Below, piece by piece: positions 34,999 through 46,915 of a DNA stretch of 64,000 bases. Within the stretch, counting starts at the first letter, position 1. Every line of letters starts with the position of its first letter. Source of the stretch: Phascolomyces articulosus (taxonomy: Eukaryota; Mucoromycota; Mucoromycetes; Mucorales; Lichtheimiaceae). The notes under the pieces are model-generated. The model saw nothing but the letters and a program-made list of their open reading frames with translations. It ran no database searches and had not been told where the DNA came from. The DNA is taken from the NCBI GenBank assembly GCA_025677815.1, contig JAIXMP010000046.1, forward strand, positions 1-64,000, in the 5' to 3' direction. The position numbers and the translations under genes are program-made.

Positions 34999-36368
34999 TT
35001 GTAACAGTAATACCAAAACTGATTATGTTCGGAAACATGATAAAAACACTCTTATTTACTCGTATAAAATTGTATACGTAAAGTTTATGTATAAATATTT
35101 AAGGGGCACCAATAATAATGCTGAACATAATATATATTTATTGTATACTAGTGATTGACAAAGTAATGCTAGTATAACATAGTTATTAAATAAATTTAAG
35201 TTGCTACAATATATAAAAAAAATAAAGAGCTGAAGTATTTATACAAAGAAACACGCAGCCTTTTATAACTTTGATTATCATAAGCACAAATCAGGATCAA
35301 TTTTTGATGTATAGCCCCTAATGTTTTATGATTCAAGCATACGCAATGACGAAATTCATCTGAATAGTAAATAGAGAATGAGTAAACTTACTGATTTTAT
35401 GCTATTATAAAGATCAGAATGATGATCTAGTTCTAGATACTCCACTGTAACAGTCCTAGATATTTGGTATTTACAAAGTAAATTTATAATTATCATATCG
35501 TCAGTACACCTCCCTAATAATTTACTGCAAATATCGAATTAGCGTTACTTAACAAAATTACTGTGGGCGCGATATCTCTAGGGGCATTTTAGTGTTGCAA
35601 CGCCTTTGCCTGCTTTCATATGTCGCGCCTCTCTACGTTTTGTGTAAATTAACAACATCTTTAAGATTGTCAACCTTTTTCCCTACATATAAATAAATAA
35701 ACCTATACTTGAGCCTATTACTATTGTAATTTCAAAACGTCAAGTCTGATTTTATCATCACTACTATATAAAAAATTAAACTGTGCGTTATTTAACCGGC
35801 CCTGAAGAAAAAATATCACAAGTAATATACTTATAACTTCGTTTAATGTTTGATAATGAGATAATTAACTAACAACAATGAACTTTTAAATACTGAATGA
35901 CGAGTATGATGAATTTGCCATATGATTGGCTATAATTTCAACTAATACTGATTTATAAATATGTATAATAAATCAAGTACAGGGTATTTGTAATTTTGTT
36001 CAAATGACTTTTCACACCTTCATCTTCTTCTTTTAATGAATAATGTACTTTGCTTTGTATTACGAGGTAGAATGCGGTTTCGTATTTATGAAATTTGTGT
36101 GGAAACAATTATAAATAATGTACAGTATTTTCTATTCGTTGATGATTTAGTATTTATCAAATATTTAAAATAGCATAAAAAAGACTTGGGTCAAAATCCT
36201 ATTTAATCAAAGCATTGAAGAGAGGTCGGCAAAATACTAAAATGACCCCAGAGATATTGATCCCGTTTTTTAATATGCGCCATCAAGTATTTCGTCTTTC
36301 CCACCATCCTCTTTAAATTAGCAAATATGCATGCATATATATCAAAAAGGGGTAAGGGATAAGCAGCG
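34999..36368. other. Intergenic, AT-rich, with one GC-rich inverted repeat
   Basis: No gene seen. A GC-rich island (35561-35630) is bounded by the inverted repeat GGCGCGATAT (35566-35575) and ATATGTCGCGCC (35618-35629), unusual in this AT-rich setting. The rest is AT-rich with short chance ORFs. Confidence 0.5.
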
Positions 36369-37437
36369 ATGATCATGGAACATATCGAGTATTTATTCTC
36401 CTCGCGTTCCTATCAGATACCAATTTACTGCTTTCTTTTACTTTCTGTTATAAATTATAAAATATGCCTATCCGACTTCCAGAGCCTAATAACACATGCA
36501 ACTACACAAGAATTCCCTTTGAATTTTCGCATGAACGTACGGAATTTTAATGCACTCTTTAAGGTCGAGAAATATGTCTGCTTTATATTATTTTTACTAA
36601 CAAACGATTTTATTCTATAGTTAAGGCAGCAAATATCTTTTTGAAGCTTCCAGATGGGTTTTCTCCTTTGGAACGTATGGTTTTACAATCTACTGGAAAT
36701 CTTCAACGTTTGCTCTCTGCCTATTTCAACGTTCCCAGTCAAGTTGTTATTTTGAAAAATGACATCATTCCTTGTCACCAACAAAATAATATTATATTCC
36801 CATCAACACCACATACCGCATCCCCATCACAACAACAGATGCCTCAGAAATTTGGTAGCACTATAGTACACGATTCAAGTAGTGAAAATGTACATCAAGG
36901 CATTGGGAAAGATGAAGATGAACTTGATATGAGATTTGAAAGAAAAGTCGCAGTATATTTTGGTGACAAGCTAGCGTATGAGGCTGTATCTTTAGTATCT
37001 GTCAAGAATCACCAAACATTAGGTTTACTGGCAAAACATCAATACGGCTTAGGTCAAATTTTTAGGTATGTTATCCCTACCGGTGTTGCTTCTCCTACCT
37101 AGTACCTAGTACCTAGTCCAACGTCCAACTTTTTTTTACCATAATCCCTTCTATTACTACAAAAGGTATTAAATTTTATACGTAATATGTTTTTGTAAAA
37201 TAAACTAGCCATTCAAGACATACACCAAAATTTGCACTTCTGGCAGTTGGACGTCATGGGTCAGAGTTTGACCAAAGTTTCTGGAGAGATTATACATTAA
37301 GTGTCCCTGGTGTTGTAAATTGTTATATTCGTGAAACATTTGTCGATGGATTATTTGAACAATCGCCAGAATATTGTGGTTCATTCAATAGTAATCATAC
37401 TAGGCAAGGTACCGTCTGGTATTTTCCAGGATATTGA
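36369..37437 (+). CDS. DUF98/chorismate lyase-like domain protein
   Basis: The conserved part lies in two exons: about 36632-37065 (GFSPLERMVLQSTGNLQRLL, then VNVP-type segment, a low-complexity Gln/Ser/His insert, then ERKVAVYFGDKLAYEA and LLAKHQYGLGQIF) and 37209-37437 (PKFALLAVGR, then SFWRDYTLSVPGVVNC and YIRETFVDGLFE, stop TGA). This matches the DUF98 fold related to chorismate lyase, in fungi of unknown role. The main exon has no suitable ATG, so an upstream exon is needed. The frame from ATG 36369 (donor after ALFK at 36563 or after FRMN at 36535, acceptor at ttaag near 36625) joins in phase and is the best candidate. The exact start and first junction are uncertain. Confidence 0.6.
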
Positions 37438-37829
37438 AAGTAGTTAGCGGTTATATAATTTTACTACTGCTACCATCAATAAATGTCAATTTATAATTGA
37501 AATTCCTGGAAATAAAATAATTTCGTTATTTGGATACATAGTAAACACCCTCTTCTAGTATTCATTGTCTATCTTCTTTTTTTCCCACGTCTTTTCTCCT
37601 GTTACTTTTTCGTTATGCACGACAAAAAGGGATATAAATAAATTCTATTTATGCATACTTTTATTCTTAAGGATAGGATACATTTCAACCATATTCTTCA
37701 TTGTAGTTACAATAGTAAGAAAAGGTTTATAAATACTGTAGTACTCTTCAGTTATTATATACTAGTTCATGGTTACATAAAAATAGTTTCGTATATAACA
37801 TATGCGAACTAAATATTAATATTAGATAC

Positions 37830-38450
37830 AAAACCCATCATATGAAATGCTTCAATGAAGATGGAGGACGTGCAGAAAAATTTACAGAAGCATATTATAA
37901 CCCTGAAAAGCAGGATGAAGTTGATTGGGATAATTTGTATGATGAATTTGATACTGCCTTGGATTGGCCAGCGTGCTCTTTTATTGTGCCTTTGATGAAA
38001 AAGTATCCAGATGCAAAAGTTATTTTGACAGTTCGAGATCCAGATAGTTGGTAGAATTAAATATAGTTAATTTATGGGGGATAATGTTCTAACCTATTAT
38101 GATGTGGTAATCATAATTTATAGGTATCGCTCTCCTCTTGCGAATACGTCAATTTATGAATGACCAAAGCATCTCCAGGAGATTCCAAAACAACGTATGG
38201 CTCGACATATTGTTTTAGATGGTGCTCGACGTGAAAACCCAATCATGTTAAGGATGAAGAAGGAATAAAGCAAAAGTTCATGCAGTATAATGATTGAGTC
38301 AAAAAGATAGTACTTAAAGAGCGTTTGTTGGTTCTGGGCCTTGGTGATTGATGGGAAACACTTTGCAAATTTTTGGATCAACCTGTCCCAGATGTCGATT
38401 ATCCATGTGTTAATACAACTGTTGATATACAAGCCAGAATAAGATAACCC
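37830..38450 (+). pseudogene. Sulfotransferase (Sulfotransfer_4-like) remnant
   Basis: The frame from about 37836 reads HHMKCFNEDGGRAEKF, then DWPACSFIVPLMKKYPDAKV with ILTVRDPDSWY, the diagnostic RDPxSWY element. A likely intron (38053-38124) leads to YRSPLANTSIYE. The remainder (QRMARHIVLDGARRENPI, then segments matching ERLLVL and LCKFLDQPVPDVDYP) is spread over different frames with several stops. The 5' P-loop exon is missing. It has the same orientation and family as the fragment at 31675-32075, but keeps the central part that copy lacks. Dead. Confidence 0.65.
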
Positions 38451-38695
38451 TATAGCTAAAAAGGAGGTTCAAGAGATTGGTATCAGAAAATGGTATAAAC
38501 GTATCTTTGAATAAAACTCATTATTCGAATAATCCTTGTGGCTTAATATTGCTTCCATGTGAAAGTGATCATTAAATACAAATATTTATGATGATTTATA
38601 TTTATTCGACAAAGTAAATGCCAATTTGATATATACATTGAATATATATAAATAATAATAATAATAGCAGTAGACATGGTTGATATGATTTTTTA

Positions 38696-39356
38696 TTACA
38701 ACTTGCGGTTGGTACGAAGAGCTGATTCCACAGCAGCAGCAGCCCACTCTTCTGAATGATGGAAGCCTTCTTCTGTGCTTGAACGTGCAATGGCTTGCTC
38801 ATCGTTGTAACACGTCAATACACCAAAAATAACAGGTACACCAGTATCCAATTGGACTCGCATAATGCCATGAGTAACAGCATCACAGATATATTCAAAA
38901 TGAGCAGTTCCTCCCTTAATAACAATACCCAAACAGATTACTGCATCAAAAGGACCAGTCTTTTTGCTCGATTTTTCTTTGTTGGCAAGTGCAGGTGATC
39001 CAAGCAAATCGCTTGCAGTAGCAGAAGCTTGAGCTTTCGACGCGTCAATCAATTGCTTGGCCGCCATGGGAAGTTCGTATGATCCCGAGACAGTATCCTA
39101 ATATTATTCATTTGGATCAGTTCCCTAATTAATATTCACTCCCATATCATGTTTTTCACTACAAATAAATATTTACCGTAAAGATGTTTTCGGGCAATAC
39201 ACCATACTTGTTAATTAAGGTTTCATAAACACTTTTGTACATATTGTCGACGAGAGCATAATTCCATCGAGTGTGGACAATACAAATGCGAAGGCCAGAA
39301 CCATCTAATTTTTGGGTAGGATCAGAAACACCTTTTTGAAAAGTCTTTTCACTCAT
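38696..39356 (-). CDS. RIB4: 6,7-dimethyl-8-ribityllumazine synthase
   Basis: Penultimate enzyme of riboflavin synthesis; it condenses the ribityl-aminouracil intermediate with 3,4-dihydroxy-2-butanone 4-phosphate. Two exons, 39177-39356 and 38696-39097, join in phase to give 193 aa. Signatures: [10 protein letters not shown] near the N-terminus, [30 protein letters not shown] with the catalytic-region His, and [19 protein letters not shown]. The C-terminus is [18 protein letters not shown]. An Ala/Ser/Lys-rich insertion of about 25 residues (coded at about 38965-39035) before the VICLG strand is typical of fungal members. The start is the only ATG in frame. Intact. Confidence 0.95.
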
Positions 39357-40560
39357 TTTGGTTGTTATTTTTTGTAATAAAGAAATATGAAAGCACCTGC
39401 TTATTCAAAAGCAAATTATTCAGCTTTGCGATCAGTCATCGGATAATGGTTCACCAATCACCGAGCTTGTCTGTTGATACGGAGATATTTTTTTTGTAAG
39501 CAAACAATTCTCAAAAGGGTAACGTTAACAACATTAACCCGACTTTTTAAGCTGTTACTAAGGTATTATGTAATTTATTGTTGTGGAGGTTATATAGCAT
39601 AGTTTATTGTATTCAATTAAAGCAATCTACTTTCTTCCAAATTTGCCCCCTAATAAGCCCTTTCAAATGTAATTTTTATACATTCATTTATACAATAAGC
39701 AGTGGTCTTCCTGGTAATTATCCCTTTCTACATTATTTTACAGGTGATACGTAATGACGGTAAATATATCAGTTGTATTATTACATGTAAAAATTATGAC
39801 ACATTATTAGAACAATCGATCGCTCATTTACTTTTTCCTCGTATTAACTTGGATTCTATTTTACTGTCATTATATAAAGTCGTGCAGTATAACACTTATG
39901 ATATGTGTCTAAAAATTTTGATCGGAAAGGTTAAAGTAACACAAGAAACAGTGCTTGGAATTTGAAATGATGTATTGTAGCACTCCTTAGTCCGTCTAGT
40001 AGTGATGAAGTTTTTTTCCCTATTTTTATTATTATTTCATTATTATTAGTAGCATTATTATTATTAAAATATATTCTATTATAAAGTATTATAAAGTAAT
40101 ATAAAGCATCCTTATTGGCTGAAATTCATTCACATGTTACATTTGCTGTTGTAACAATTACTTTTGATAACATTTGTAGTATAAATAGAAGATTAATTAG
40201 TTTCGATTAGAAAATCCTCAGTTCTTAGTTTTTTACTTTATTCTCTTAATAAAATATCTTAAACTTATCCTTTACTTCAAACTTTGGTCTTTTGAATAAG
40301 TGAGATAATATATTGTTCATTATTCTTTTATTATAATAAGACTATTTCTCGTGTGGTTTCAGACGTATAACTCCTGATAATAAGAACTCCCATATAAGCT
40401 ATCTTTATTTATTTTATTATTTGATCCATAACTGATCACTTCAGTATATTAAGTTTTTCTGTCATGTATCCTTCTGAAGTCAATACGTTATCACTTAAAT
40501 TAATAGGAACAGGAATCATCGGGCTAGGAATATGATTCAACTTGATCTTGGGTATATGCC
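39357..40560. other. Intergenic, AT-rich
   Basis: No gene seen. It includes an ATT-type microsatellite (about 40025-40070). An 87-codon frame at 39702-39965 has no recognisable family. Confidence 0.5.
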
Positions 40561-41845
40561 TTACAAAGAATATCGATCCTTGTTTTTTAATTGAGGTTTG
40601 GCAACCACTCGGTGGTTTGATGCCTGAGAAATTCCTAGTCCAGTACTAAAGCGTGCCACCCATATCGACTATGATATGCATTAAAAAGAATGAAAAAATC
40701 ACTGATTTCTTTAAGAGATATGACCGGTAAACTTATGCCTTACGTATATGATTGATAAATATAAATGAAAACTGGTTATCGTAGTTCATTATGTATATAC
40801 TATCCCACAATGGAATTCTAATTCGTTGGAATATTGACGCAAAAAATCACCATCGCTATCAGCTTGTAAGTCTCTAATTTCTTATTGAGAGACCAAAATG
40901 ATGGTTGAACAGTGATTAGTATAATATGTAGCACATATCACATCATCTTCTTTTGCCTCAGCAGCAATGCCACTGGATGTTGTTTTCGGATAATATAAAA
41001 GACATAGATGGGTAGTAGCATTTAGTGTCTCATAGCAGTGACGTGGAATCAAATAATCGTTTTTACCAGTTTCTTGGTTTTTAGGAATCTATACGTGATA
41101 GTATGTTTTTAGTAATTTGAAAAGCAGGAAGTATAAATATATTTCGTAATAGATCAATAATATTTTATACTTACAATGATGCTTATCTTTATTGCTAAAT
41201 CAATCAAATCAATAATTAGCGTTACAATTGAATGCATATTCTATTCAAAGTAAGAGATGAAAAATGATATAAAAATGTATTTTTCTTTTAAAAAATGTAC
41301 GTAAGAAATAAAAAATAATGCATTTTAATTCCGTTAACTTGCTCAGATCTATCTATATCATATACCACTTCTTTTTCCCCTTCGCTGTGTTATAAAAGCG
41401 TTTATAAATTTAAAGAAAGTCTAATTTCTTTTATTTAAAGCAATTCTTTCAAATACAAACCTTTTTGGACCAAGACTGGTGTATTCACCAACACCCCTCA
41501 AGGTCAACTTCCCAAACACTATCTTCATCTTCATAGTTTCGGTAAACAAGTTTTTGCTCTAATTTTATATCAATTAGTTTCGTTTTCTTTTTTCCAGTAA
41601 TTATAATCGTATAACGATTATTCGCATTTCTTCTTCAACAGTTCGAAAATTTGTGTGAATTGTGGAGATGGTGTGGCATAATTTTTAATACAGAAAAACC
41701 CAACGTTTCTTGATTCTCCTAGAACTTGAATAGAGATATCAGTACACCTATGCTCTAATTCATGAAAGTCAATTACTGGATTTACTATATCAACGGTCAT
41801 ATTGTAATTATACCAAATAAAAAGTAAGATTATAATACAAGCCAA
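40561..41845 (-). pseudogene. 2-oxoglutarate/Fe(II) dioxygenase (isopenicillin N synthase-like) remnant
   Basis: Minus-strand pieces in family order. The N-terminal DIOX_N part (41845-41618) contains VIDFHELEHRC and RNVGFFCIKNYATP. A central part (about 41095-40890) contains NDYLIPRHCYETLN, LCLLYYPKT and ATYYTNHCSTIILVSQ, ended by a stop. A C-terminal part ends at 40561 and contains NHRVVAKPQLKNKDRYSL, matching the conserved HRV...RYS iron/2OG-binding end. In the central part the position of the iron-binding H-x-D is occupied by Y-x-N as I align it. The pieces are separated by stops and frame changes. Such enzymes act in specialised metabolism; this copy is dead. Confidence 0.6.
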
Positions 41846-42643
41846 AATAATTACACAGTTTTATTGCTTCTTCCTTTTTTTTTTTTTGCTCCCGTTTATA
41901 TATCAACAAATGATGATCACCTATTCTTTGAAAAATATTACGCCTGTATTATATTCTGGATAATCATATGGTTAAATAGGCTTATGCTTAACCATTACCA
42001 TTGTTAAATTGGGTCACCAAGATTAGAACATGCCTCTTGTTTGATATTGCATATAGCCAATTAAAAAAAAGAAAATTTAGTATGGTTTGAAAAATAGGAA
42101 GGTCGCTAGTAGTACAGCATTGTTAAGAATGTATCATATTAGTTAATAAGGTTACGATTAGTCTCTGATACTGGGTTTAATCAAAAACTCTTCGTATGTA
42201 GCAACTTAACTCCTACTACAACATACCATGCAGAATGTTTCAACGGCTGCACGTTATAACTGGATTGAAGCATAATTATACAATTGAAAGCCTGTTTTTT
42301 TTATTACAGTACTTTCAAGTAACTGTTGGGATAGCCGGATTTCGCAGAATTGTAAGTGAATTTAAAGTAAATTTACTAAACTTTTCATTGATCGATCATT
42401 GGATTTCGTTTCGACAGCTTTAAAATGTTTGATTATCTTTATCATTGCTTTGTACCCATACTCTAGCGCAGAACAATCCATTGAGATGGGAAAAAAATAA
42501 CCTTATTAAATCCAATGTTCCATTTTCAATCACTATTTCATTCAAGATAATTATCATCAGAAACAAAAGCCCAATATAGTTGCTTTCAATAATTACTAAC
42601 ACTGGATTGTCATTGTGGGGCGAATATATATAGTATATTATTA
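41846..42643. other. Intergenic, no gene seen
   Basis: AT-rich sequence between the dioxygenase remnant and the coiled-coil gene. Only short frames without recognisable similarity. Confidence 0.5.
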
Positions 42644-44674
42644 TTATTCTTCGAGAATACTCATCCATTCTTGTAACGTCCTATCTTCAAATGTATAATC
42701 CAACCCGATCGTACCATCCTCAATACATTGTCTAGTACATATATATCACAATTAACATCATGAGGAAATCTTAGGTTTTGCTTATAGAGCATATTCTTTT
42801 TACATACCTTTCTTCAATGGCATCCACAGTTGACATAATTTCTTTCTCCGCTTGTTGAAGCATATTTAATTTAAGTGTGAGTAGCTTTTCCTGTTTAGTT
42901 ACAAATTCAGATTGTTGTCTTGTGCTATGTTCTGTAACGAAAAAAAAAAACCATTTTTTATTTGATTTAGCATACCACACTTGGTGGAAAACAGGCAAAA
43001 TGTATACATACTTATTAAAGCGGCTACTAATTTTACAATGGCATCCACTGCATCTTCTCGTGGTCTTGGTTCTTCAACACTGATATCGTTTTGTCCTAAG
43101 TCTTGTTGCCAGCGAGTGCCAAGTGATTCCAAAGTTTCTCGTAATTTTAGTTTCGGTGGATCACTCACAACTAGTGCGTTTACTATTTTTATGATAAGTT
43201 TAAGTTAGTTCATTGAAGCAGTTATCATCCAATGTTTATATATTTTACCTCTGGTAAGGACTTGGCCTAATTGATCAATAACACCTTGTCGAGACTATTA
43301 TAAATATAGATAATGAATATCATAAGGCTTTAATGAGTTCTTCTAAAACAGAACTATTCGTTTTCGTACCAGTTGCAAGTAGGGATGGAAACAGTCTCTA
43401 ATTTGCTCAAGACGAGTATTGTCACCTTTCATCGCGATAGCATCATCACTAATAATGTATTTATCAATTGTCATTCAGAAAAAAACATATCCCAAAAAAC
43501 TAATGTCTGGCTTTCGATCATTACCTCCCCGGGGTAAGTGGCAATTGATGGAATACATCAATTTTACGTTGAACACTGCCACGAAGTTCGTTACAGTTTC
43601 GTTCCAATTGTTCCAATAGCATTATTCGTTTTCGTTTTTCTTCTTGATCAAGCTAATATATATACGTATAGATAAATAAGAAAGCCATATTGAAAAAAAC
43701 TGGATCTTTTATTAAATAATAAATCGATAAGAAAAACAGATTTTACCTTTTCACGTTGTTTTTCCAATTTTTCTGGTGCTGACTGTATAAGCGCCATCTT
43801 TTGTGATATTTGATTCTGCTTTTGCACAACATTATCAACGGTTTCCTTTATATTATGGGTGATTGAATCACTGCTATGATTGTTTTTGGTAGATGTTGTT
43901 ATTGTCAATACTCTTGCCTGCAGTGCATTAGCTTGTTCTTGAATTATTTTTCGTTGCGCAATCATGTTTTGGTTTTGTGCTTCAGCACAGATCCGTTTGC
44001 TTTTTGTTTGTTTAATATAAAATATTGGTGTATTCTTTCATGATCATGAAAAATAGAAATAGGATACACGACACTTACAATAATATTATTTGTACAGAAA
44101 TGTCTGGATAAAGTTTACGTATGCGTGTTCGTAATTCTTGCTCTAGTTGTCCTGCACGCGTCTCCAATGTGGCACATTCTTCCATAATGTTTTCAACATC
44201 ATGTACTTGATCCTCCAATATTTTATGAATACGGTCCTTCACTGGGCTGTGACGATCATCCACGCGTTGCCGTGATTGTTTTATACCGTCGTTACTGTCT
44301 GGTATCTCGAGTTCATTTAAGCGTTGTTTTATTAAGTCAAAGAACGTGTTTGCTGATTTGGATATTGCTAGTAAGTTGATAATATCTTGAGGATCAGGTG
44401 CTTCATGATCTATTTGATCACATAATTCCTGAATTGAGATCTGTTTACTATGCTTTTGTTGGTGTACTAAATCTTGGTTTAGTAGCCATGGTAATGATTT
44501 GTTTTTGTTGGAAGTGGAGGATGAAGGCAGTGACATAATGGAATGATAAGCATGTTGTCGTTGTATTTGTCTATCAGTATGTTTATGGAATGCTCGAAGA
44601 CATGTTGCACGCTTTCGTTTGTCGCGAATCTCTTTTTCGATTCGTATAATCTCATGTTCTAAATTTTTAGCCAT
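42644..44674 (-). CDS. Coiled-coil protein, function unknown
   Basis: A multi-exon minus-strand gene. The largest exon (44674-44075) begins MAKNLEHEIIRIEKEIRDKR and continues with heptad-like Leu/Ile spacing; later exons read KIIQEQANALQARVL, ISQKMALIQSAPEKLEKQRE, EEKRKRIMLLEQLERN, LKLRETLESLGTRWQQDL and KLLTLKLNMLQQAEKEIMST. The last exon reads GLDYTFEDRTLQEWMSILEE, then TAA at 42644-42646. Introns are short GT-AG. Almost the whole protein is predicted helical with charged heptads, as in structural subunits such as augmin or kinetochore components, but I cannot assign a family. A further short ORF beginning at ATG 44821 does not splice in phase by eye, so 44674 is taken as the start. Confidence 0.6.
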
Positions 44675-44944
44675 ATTGTTACTATTTCAAAATCGTACAC
44701 AATACGAGATACAGTTTTTTATGTACATGAAATATAATAGATTACCAAGTCGTTGTATTCGCAAAAGTGTTTCTCCATTACGTTCTTTACTTTTATTATA
44801 AGTTGTTCGAGAGTGGTCCATATTTACAAGGAAGAAAAAAAAAGGTGAAGGGAAGAAAAAAAGTTGCTTCTGTCTTTATATTTTTTTATTGTTTTTGTAT
44901 AAATGCATGAAAAAAATATTACAACGAAAAGTGTTTAATTATGA

Positions 44945-46713
44945 TCATTCTGCCTTCTTCCAGTTTCCCCATTCTTCAAGTGTAGCATCATCAATATAAT
45001 CATAACGCCAAATAAATCCATCCTCCCCTGCACAGATTACTTGTCTACAAAATTATTCGCAATGAAATGAGCTATACATTATTTCCCTCTCCAATATCTC
45101 AAATCCTTCATATTCATGAACTTACCGGCAATCACGGGTAAAAGCACAACATCGTACAGACTTTGTCGATCGTCGATGGGATAACTCTGTTACCAATTTA
45201 CCATTATGAATGTTATAGATAAATACACATCCTTGACTATTACCGACGCAAATGAATGACTCATCCAAACTAATATTTTTTAATATACAAGTAAAGGGTT
45301 AGAGTACCGCTTTCAATATAAGCCATTTACTTGGGAAACACACCTCCCCATACCAGAATATTTATTACCTGACATCAAATCTTGAAAAGTTTTCAGTAGT
45401 TCGTACTCGGAATGATCGAACTAATTTTTCTGATTCTGCATTCCAGTATTCCACGCGACCATTAATTGACTTTGACAACACATTTCCATTCGCAAATCGT
45501 ATACAGTCTAATAGTGACGTATATTATCAGTCTCTATGGTTAACATAGTATAGATCAACCCAGAAATCCAACGTGACCACTGTTATTACTTCAATATATA
45601 AAATACTACTAACCAATATAATTATCACCATTGTACTTTTTAAATAGTCTTGAATCTTTCTTTGTAATTGTCAATATTTCATTCTCAGGAAGAATATCTT
45701 TTGGAATTGTCCATTCTCGAAGTTCACCTCGAGAACTACCAGATATGAACTTTTCACCAGTTTGATCAAAGCAAGTGACGGTAGCATCGGCTTCAAAGAT
45801 TGCTAAGCAACGTTTGGCGTCAACATCCCATAACCGAACGGTACCGTCTTTGGAAGTGGATAAAATATATTTGTCGCTGGATGGATGTGTTTGTAAATCA
45901 TGGATCGTTTCTATATATCATTATTAGTTTACGTATATGTAAGAAAACAATCATAATGATCTCCTCTCTTCCTCAATATTAGTATATTCCAAAGATCTCA
46001 CTTACTAGTATGCCCATATAAAATATTAATTTCTCTTGAAGTAGCCAAACTAACAATGTGTATTAATCCATCTGTACCTGCTAATGCAAGCCATGCGTCG
46101 TTTTCTCGATAAAGCCAACAGAATGTATGTAATTCCTATATAATATAAATATTAGAGAGATTTTCATTGTACCTTTCAATTCGATAACCCTTGGATATAC
46201 AACTTACCCGTCGTACTGGATCATCCTGTTTATCTTGTAATACAGATAAGTCAAAGTTTGACATGATATCCAAATGATCACCACAATGTTCATTATCATA
46301 GACATTCAACTTTTAAAATAAAATTTAGTTTTATCTTTTCAGATTCTTTCCATGTCAATTAATGTCCATTATTTTACCTGACATCCACCAACTGTGGCTA
46401 AGACATTACTTGTATCGGTTTGTTCACGTTGTACAGATCCACGTTTATCAAATGTCTTTGTGACATCAATACCAACAGGGGCAGAAAAGTTCTTGTTGTT
46501 AAAAAAGAATGCCAATTGATTCACATCGGTACTGTGGTTTTCTTTGATAATTCGACGTAAACGCATGTTTTTAAAGACACGTTCCTGACGATCGTTCCGT
46601 GAAAGCTGTGTTTGTTGCTCTTCTATTTGTTCTGTTTTGGCCATTTTATTGCCATGTTGTTCATTTTCACCGACATCTGAAAGTCGTCTTTTCAAAGCTG
46701 TTGTTCCAACCAT
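44945..46713 (-). CDS. WD40 protein, EED/LRWD1-like
   Basis: A multi-exon minus-strand gene starting at ATG 46713. Exon 1 (46713-46378) has a basic N-terminus (LKRRLSDVG), then RQERVFKNMRLRRIIKEN and a first blade ending NVLATVGGCQ. Later exons read LNVYDNEHCG, ELHTFCWLYRENDAWLALAG, DGLIHIVSLATSREINILYG, STSKDGTVRLWDVDAKRCLA, GEKFISGSSRGELREW, and a last blade VICAGEDGFIWRYDYIDD; stop TGA at 44945-44947. The order ATVGxxxxxVY...W...LAxAGxxGxIxI...GH...LSxSKDxTxRLW resembles the Polycomb subunit EED and LRWD1, which bind methylated histone H3 tails. A PRC2 or heterochromatin role is inference from that resemblance. Confidence 0.65.
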
Positions 46714-46915
46714 TATTGTTATAGTTGTGGAATAAAACGTGTGGTTTGTAAGTGCTGTGAGAGAAGGGGGAAAAAAGACGTGTTTTTCGCGTAGCGACAA
46801 AGAAATAACCCACACACGCGCGAGCGTGACGTACAAGGAAATCGAATTAGTATCAGCTCTTTACTTTCTCTATTTTACTTGTTCTCTATCAAAGCATAAC
46901 TTTTGTAAAAAAAAA
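46714..46915. promoter_or_regulatory. Divergent promoter with TGACGT site
   Basis: A 202-bp region between the divergent EED/LRWD1-like gene and NUDT21. It contains a GC-rich core at 46812-46835 with TGACGT at 46829-46834 (ATF/CREB-type half site) in otherwise AT-rich DNA, followed by a T-rich tract before the NUDT21 ATG. Confidence 0.45.

Noticed and set aside
44699..44821. Upstream first exon (ATG 44821) of the coiled-coil gene
   Set aside because: The ORF is plausible, but every GT donor I tried joins the next exon out of phase; left out of the gene model.
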